DNA of 11,192 bases from Promicromonosporaceae bacterium (GTDB taxonomy: Bacteria; Actinomycetota; Actinomycetes; Actinomycetales; Cellulomonadaceae). A program made the translations under genes and the position numbers. Position 1 is the stretch's first letter. Each line of letters starts with the position of its first letter. The notes beneath the pieces are model-generated. The model had not been told where the DNA came from and made no database searches. It saw nothing but the letters and a program-made list of their open reading frames with translations. The stretch spans positions 1 to 11,192 of the forward strand of contig WQZL01000071.1 of the NCBI GenBank assembly GCA_009780755.1. Reading direction: 5' to 3'. Shown here one piece after another: positions 6,689-11,192 of this stretch.

Positions 6689-7111
6689 CTAGATGTTCGC
6701 TAATGCCTCGACCTTAACCGACGTGCCCTGCAACAGTAAGCGCAGATCGGCAAGATCAGAGGTCAAGACAATGACAGGTGCGGGCAGGGTGAGCGCAGTG
6801 GCGGCAACTACGGCATCCACCGTCAGGTCACGAGCCTTACGCCGGGTGGCCGCTGCGGCGGCCCGCAGATGCCCGGCGCGCACTCCGATCTCCGACGTCA
6901 CATCCTTGACGTTTAGCGCCTTGCGCACCCGGTATAGGTGAGCGTCACCAGTGGTGCCATTGAAGGTCTCGGCAAAGGTGAGCGCGCTGACGTATAGCAG
7001 CGAGTCTGTTCGCCTAGCGACTACCTCCCAGGCGGCCATGCGTCGCCCGCTGGCCGCCAGCTCTGATAGCGCTTCGGCGTCGAGCAGAATCGAATACTCC
7101 CCGGAAATCAC
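6689..7111 (-). CDS. vapC: PIN-domain ribonuclease toxin (VapC family)
   Basis: Probable toxin of a type II toxin-antitoxin pair. PIN-domain proteins are metal-dependent ribonucleases that in VapC members cut tRNA or rRNA. The 140 residues carry the expected acidic quartet: Asp11 in LLDAEALSEL, Glu48 in FAETFNG, Asp99 in DLTVDAVVAATAL and Asp119 in VLTSDLADL. Spacing and length are normal for the family, so it looks intact. The start is a GTG that directly follows the antitoxin TAA (TAAGTG), with no clear ribosome site, so expression probably depends on coupling to the antitoxin. The stop TAG at 6691-6689 lies only 9 bases before the apparent ATC start of frdA, so the toxin and the respiratory genes may share a transcript. 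The target RNA cannot be inferred. Confidence 0.85.
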   Translation of the reverse strand: MISGEYSILLDAEALSELAASGRRMAAWEVVARRTDSLLYVSALTFAETFNGTTGDAHLYRVRKALNVKDVTSEIGVRAGHLRAAAAATRRKARDLTVDAVVAATALTLPAPVIVLTSDLADLRLLLQGTSVKVEALANI

Positions 7112-7336
7112 TTAGGCGAGCCGCTTCATGATCTCGGTCACCTCTGCTTCATCAACCGGCCCATGCGCGACCTCGGTGCGGACGATGATGTCAGCCAGGG
7201 CATCACGCTGAAGTTGTCGCGCGGTGGCACCAACCACGTAGGCAGAAAAACCGCGCGCGCCCACACGCTCTCGCACTCCGGCTGAAGTGTCTGGGGGCAT
7301 GGTTATGGAGTGTCGTTCAAGTGGCTGGATGCTCAT
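7112..7336 (-). CDS. Ribbon-helix-helix-like antitoxin of the vapC pair
   Basis: Short protein (74 residues) directly upstream of the PIN toxin, so it is almost certainly the matching antitoxin. Such proteins neutralise the toxin through their C-terminal part and repress their own operon through an N-terminal DNA-binding dimer. The segment HSITMPPDTSAGVRERVGAR (9-28) fits a beta strand followed by a helix as in ribbon-helix-helix (CopG/ParD-like) proteins. FSAYVVGATARQLQRDALAD (30-49) fits the second helix. The acidic tail (about 54-74) would wrap the toxin. The ATG at 7336 has GAGGA immediately before it, too close to be ideal, and GGAG 12 bases away. The domain assignment is by pattern only; the pairing is strong from context. 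Confidence 0.75.
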   Translation of the reverse strand: MSIQPLERHSITMPPDTSAGVRERVGARGFSAYVVGATARQLQRDALADIIVRTEVAHGPVDEAEVTEIMKRLA

Positions 7337-7341
7337 TCCTC

Positions 7342-7362
7342 AATACTACTCCAAATAATACT
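7342..7362 (-). promoter_or_regulatory. Candidate promoter/operator of the toxin-antitoxin operon
   Basis: The 25-bp gap before the antitoxin is strikingly AT-rich. It holds AATACT twice on the plus strand (7342-7347 and 7357-7362), 15 bp apart. On the minus strand TATTAT (7360-7355) is a good -10 box, which would start transcription about 10-12 bases before the ATG. I see no good -35. Ribbon-helix-helix antitoxins bind short repeated sites over their own promoter, so the two copies may be an operator. It abuts the stop codon of the upstream acetyltransferase gene. Confidence 0.4.
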
Positions 7363-7803
7363 CAGCCGTACATGAAGGCTTGGAGCGAGCCTTCTCGCAG
7401 GCCCGCCTTCCGGTAAAACTCGTAGGCGGGCTTGTCGCGGTCGGTTAGCAGCGCGATGCCGATGGAGCCGACAGACTCGCCATAGCCACGCACCGCATCC
7501 AGCAGAGCGGTGCCAACCCCCCTGCGCTGGTGATCGGGGAAGACAAAGAACTCGTCGATGTAAGTCTCAGAATCGCTCTGCCAGGTGCGGGCGTGGAAGA
7601 ACACGGCCCCAGCCATTTCCCCCTCACAGAAGGCTAAAAGCGCCCAGGAACGTGGTATCCCGCGGAACTCGGCCAGGTACCGGTGCGCGGACGCGAAGGT
7701 CCATTCCTCGTGCCAGGGCGCGCCGTTGTACGTCTCGACAAATCCCGTAACCAGCACCGTGTCATCCTCGGGACGCCAGGCTCGGATCATCACATCGGGG
7801 GCG

Positions 7804-7811
<8 letters not shown>
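7362..7811 (-). CDS. GNAT-family N-acetyltransferase
   Basis: Probable acetyl-CoA-dependent N-acetyltransferase, cytoplasmic, substrate unknown. With the ATG at 7811 it has 149 residues, normal for a single GNAT domain. The fold order is visible: an N-terminal beta strand (VMIRAWRPED, 7-16), a central strand DEFFVFPD (86-93), the pyrophosphate-binding loop QRRGVG (95-100) with the following helix, and a C-terminal block with AYEFYRKAGL (129-138). The frame is open upstream to 7898, but that part lies inside ychF and does not look like GNAT sequence. The chosen ATG overlaps the ychF stop by 8 bp and has GGAG about 10 bases upstream; an ATG at 7790 is a weaker alternative without a ribosome site. 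Overlap suggests cotranslation with ychF, but a functional link is not known to me. Confidence 0.88.
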
Positions 7812-8892
<1,081 letters not shown>

Positions 8893-8900
8893 GAAAGGTC

Positions 8901-8906
8901 ATCTTA
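8901..8906 (-). promoter_or_regulatory. Candidate -10 box for ychF, possibly leaderless
   Basis: TAAGAT on the minus strand at 8906-8901 ends 8 bases before the GTG start of ychF. Transcription would then begin at or next to the start codon. No good -35 is visible at 16-18 bp. The rest of the 92-bp gap 8893-8984 shows no T-tailed terminator hairpin. Leaderless messages are frequent in actinobacteria. Confidence 0.35.
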
Positions 8907-8984
8907 ATGCTTGGCACCCGACAAACAGTTCGCGAAGCAGGGAACAAGTCAGCGCCGGCAGGGGTACCCGCGATTTTGTTGCGG

Positions 8985-10592
8985 CTACGGAAAGTCCTTG
9001 ATGCGTTGCAGGATTTCTGGGGCGCGGCGTTCAAGGGCACCTGCGCCCCAGCGGATGCCGCCGAATAGCACTGCTAGGCCAATCGCCGGACCGATCAGTA
9101 AGGTCGCCCAGCCGAGAGCCATTGCCACCGGACCGCTCATCACCATTGCCACGACGGCCAGCACCATCGTCGGCAGCGATACCAACAAGAGCAGGCTTAT
9201 CGAGATGCCCTGCGCCAGCAGGGTCGCCCCTACCGCGCCCTGCGGCTGCTTGAAGGGACTCTCCCCCGGTTTTGCCACCGGATATAGCCAGCGCGCCGAA
9301 GTGGCGCTGGCCAGCCCGGTTGCGGCGGCAAGCATCCCTAGCGACAGCCCGATCAGCGGTGGCAACCAGGCCCAGCGGTCGTTCAGGGCGACACTGAGGA
9401 TGGCAAAGCCGGTTACCAGGGGCAGCCCGATAGCCAGCGTGGGCAAGGCACGGCCCCACCTGTCTGCCCTGCCCGTCACGCCCGTGACGATATGTAGCGC
9501 GAAAGCAGTGTCGTCGAAGGCCACGTCGTTGCTGATGGTCAGGCCCAACAGCCAGCCGGTCATCGGAGCCAGAATCACCAGCATGAACATGGCCTCACCC
9601 CCGCCCGCCTGGCCCGCCGCCCCGAAGATAAGCGGCATCGCCAGCACTGCGATGAAGCCGACGGAATAACGTGGATCGCGCCGCCAGTAGATGAGCGTGC
9701 GGGCGGCGATCGCGCCGGTGGGAGTAGCCGGAAGACGATCTAGTAGGCCCAACCCCTTGACCCGCCCACGACCCGCTGCCCGATGTGGCGGGGTCTCCAG
9801 CGAACGCCTCAGCGCCCGATCCCACCCGAACCAGGCGACGGCGAGCGCCCCGACCGCAATGGCCAGGCGGGCGGCCACCCCGGCCCAGTCGCCCGCGTAG
9901 GCGGCCTGCGCCGCTCCCCAGGGGGCACCCAGCGGTGTCCAGCCGAGGAAGGCGGCGGCGTCGGCGAGGGTGGTTCGCACCACGGCGGCGTCTACCGTGG
10001 CGCCTTCTAGGGAGTTTGCCGTCCAGGTGAGGGCGGGACTAATGGCCAGGATCGCCACGATTGCTACCAGGGAAAGCACCTCGCGGGAACGGCGGCTTTC
10101 CATCATCGGGGCCAGCAGCGTTGTCAGCGCCCGTGAGCCGATGACGCATAGCGCCGCGCCCAGCCCGGCCCCGACCAGGGCCACGAACAGCACCTCCGGC
10201 TTGCCCACCCAAGCGAGCGCCACCCCGCCGAAGGCCAGCAGCGTGGCGACGCCCGGCACGGAAATGATGGCGGCGGCGGCTAGCCCGACCAACAGTTTGC
10301 GGCGCGGTATGGCGTAGGTGGCGAAGCGCTGCGGGTCGAGGGTTGCATCCACGCCGAATAGGAATACCGGAATCACCCACCAGGCCAGCACCAGCAGCGC
10401 CCCGACTAGCGTGATGATTTCGCCGGTCAGCGCGGCATCGCGTAGTCCGCCAAAGAGGGCCAGGCCGACCGCGAGCGTCACCATCGCCAGCGCGTATAGG
10501 CCGCTGACCACTATGCCGATGGTCTGCCAGACGGACTTACGCAGCGTGTTGCCGAGCAGGGTGAGCCTAAGCCTTATGAACTGTGCAACCAT
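8985..10592 (-). CDS. Polytopic ABC transporter membrane protein, substrate unknown
   Basis: Large integral membrane protein (535 residues) with roughly ten to twelve hydrophobic segments. One pair lies in the first 80 residues, a cluster between about 95 and 195, and a second large set from about 305 to the C-terminus. A basic cytoplasmic loop around 255-300 separates the two halves. It resembles the actinobacterial ABC permeases that pair with a single ATPase, with both halves fused in one chain; I cannot name the substrate. The ATG at 10592 has GGAGAGG seven bases upstream and overlaps the 3' end of the ATPase gene by 19 bp, so the two are cotranslated and very probably form one transporter. 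No binding-protein gene lies next to it within the window, so export or a membrane-maintenance role is more likely than uptake, but this is inference. Confidence 0.82.
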   Translation of the reverse strand: MVAQFIRLRLTLLGNTLRKSVWQTIGIVVSGLYALAMVTLAVGLALFGGLRDAALTGEIITLVGALLVLAWWVIPVFLFGVDATLDPQRFATYAIPRRKLLVGLAAAAIISVPGVATLLAFGGVALAWVGKPEVLFVALVGAGLGAALCVIGSRALTTLLAPMMESRRSREVLSLVAIVAILAISPALTWTANSLEGATVDAAVVRTTLADAAAFLGWTPLGAPWGAAQAAYAGDWAGVAARLAIAVGALAVAWFGWDRALRRSLETPPHRAAGRGRVKGLGLLDRLPATPTGAIAARTLIYWRRDPRYSVGFIAVLAMPLIFGAAGQAGGGEAMFMLVILAPMTGWLLGLTISNDVAFDDTAFALHIVTGVTGRADRWGRALPTLAIGLPLVTGFAILSVALNDRWAWLPPLIGLSLGMLAAATGLASATSARWLYPVAKPGESPFKQPQGAVGATLLAQGISISLLLLVSLPTMVLAVVAMVMSGPVAMALGWATLLIGPAIGLAVLFGGIRWGAGALERRAPEILQRIKDFP

Positions 10593-11192
10593 GACAGCGC
10601 CTCTCCCTCCTTGCGGCCCCCGACGAGGTCGACGAAGCGATCCTCTAGGGATTGCTCACCGCGCACCTCGGCCACGGTTCCGGTGGCCAGTACGTGGCCC
10701 TCGGCGATGATGGCGACGTGGTCGCACATGCGCTGTACCAGATCCATGACGTGGCTGGAGATGATTACCGAGCCGCCACCGGCCACATAGCCCGCGAGGA
10801 TGTCACGAATATTGGCGGCGCTTACCGGGTCGACGGCCTCGAATGGCTCGTCGAGTACCAACACGGCCGGTGCGTGGATCATCGCGCAGGCCAGTGCGGC
10901 CTTTTTGGTCATGCCGGCGGAGTAATCTACGACGAATTTGTTCCGGTCGGCACTTAAGTCCATCGCGGTCAGTAGGTCTTCCGTGCGGGTGTGGACGGTT
11001 TCGCGATCCATGCCACGCAGCAGACCTGCATAGGTAATGAGCTGGGCGCCGGTGAGACGGTCGAACAGCCGCACCCCGTCGGGCAGCACACCGAGCTTTT
11101 GCTTGGCCGCAATCGGATGCTGCCATAGATCAATGCCGAGTACATGGGCCGTGCCGAAGTCGGGGCGCAGTAGGCCCGTCGCCATCGACAGC
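10574..11192 (-). CDS. ABC transporter ATP-binding protein, 5' end outside window
   Basis: Cytoplasmic ATPase subunit of the transporter made with the overlapping permease. The frame is open at the window edge; the first visible residues, Leu-Ser-Met-Ala-Thr-Gly-Leu-Leu-Arg-Pro, fit the helix just after Walker A, which lies outside. Numbering from the visible Met (11185): LPDGVRLFDRLTG (34-46) occupies the Q-loop region, with Asp36 where Gln is usual. The signature is YSAGM (88-92) in place of LSGGQ. Walker B is VLVLDEP (108-114) with catalytic Glu113, the D-loop region is AVDP (117-120), and the switch His is His145 in ISSHVMDLV. The C-terminal tail (about 170-203) is short. The changed Q-loop and signature suggest a divergent ABC-2-like subfamily, but the catalytic residues in view are intact. 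Confidence 0.93.
   Translation of the reverse strand, partial: LSMATGLLRPDFGTAHVLGIDLWQHPIAAKQKLGVLPDGVRLFDRLTGAQLITYAGLLRGMDRETVHTRTEDLLTAMDLSADRNKFVVDYSAGMTKKAALACAMIHAPAVLVLDEPFEAVDPVSAANIRDILAGYVAGGGSVIISSHVMDLVQRMCDHVAIIAEGHVLATGTVAEVRGEQSLEDRFVDLVGGRKEGEALSWLHSS

Noticed and set aside
6711..6739. TTACTG-17 bp-TAAGGT on the minus strand inside the vapC 3' end as a frdA promoter
   Set aside because: The match to consensus is weak and such pairs occur by chance. I keep it only as a place to look if a frd-specific start is found.

Overview
The window is GC-rich and every gene I can support lies on the minus strand, so the window reads right to left. Codon use, gene families and a palindromic repeat with 'tttcgacacgg' and 'ctactcaacca' arms suggest an actinobacterium (Actinomycetota). 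A Propionibacteriaceae-like relative is possible, but I cannot fix the genus from sequence alone. A four-subunit fumarate reductase points to an organism able to grow without oxygen, probably with menaquinone.

Layout in transcription order, from high to low coordinates. (1) 11192-8985: an ABC-type membrane system. It has an ATPase whose 5' end lies outside the window, followed by a large polytopic permease that overlaps it by 19 bp. (2) 8892-7362: the ribosome-associated P-loop ATPase YchF and a GNAT acetyltransferase whose likely start overlaps the ychF stop. (3) 7336-6689: a small toxin-antitoxin module, a ribbon-helix-helix-like antitoxin followed directly by a PIN-domain (VapC-type) toxin. 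(4) 6679/6658-3081: frdABCD, fumarate reductase. The flavoprotein begins a few bases after the vapC stop. A roughly 95 bp palindromic repeat separates the soluble pair (frdA, frdB) from the membrane anchors (frdC, frdD). (5) 2844-1: a peptide/nickel-type ABC importer, with a lipoprotein substrate-binding protein and then a DppB/OppB-like permease cut by the window edge. A perfect 17-bp stem-loop separates the two.

How the parts work together: FrdA and FrdB reduce fumarate with electrons taken from quinol by the FrdC/FrdD anchors. The binding protein and permease form the front end of an oligopeptide-type uptake system whose other genes should lie to the left of position 1. The ATPase and permease at the right form a separate transporter of unknown substrate.

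I see no clear new defence or mobile system. The points most worth a second look are: frdA appears to lack a normal start codon, with an ATC placed exactly where the start should be; the binding protein has a Cys/Asp-rich, internally repeated insert; FrdB has an N-terminal Cys cluster and repeat-like DNA in its loops; a palindromic element sits inside the frd operon; the binding-protein leader holds interleaved inverted repeats; and the toxin-antitoxin pair is placed directly in front of the frd genes. The non-coding stretches (648-807, 2845-3080, 3887-4013, 8893-8984) are all under 300 bp and are described below.
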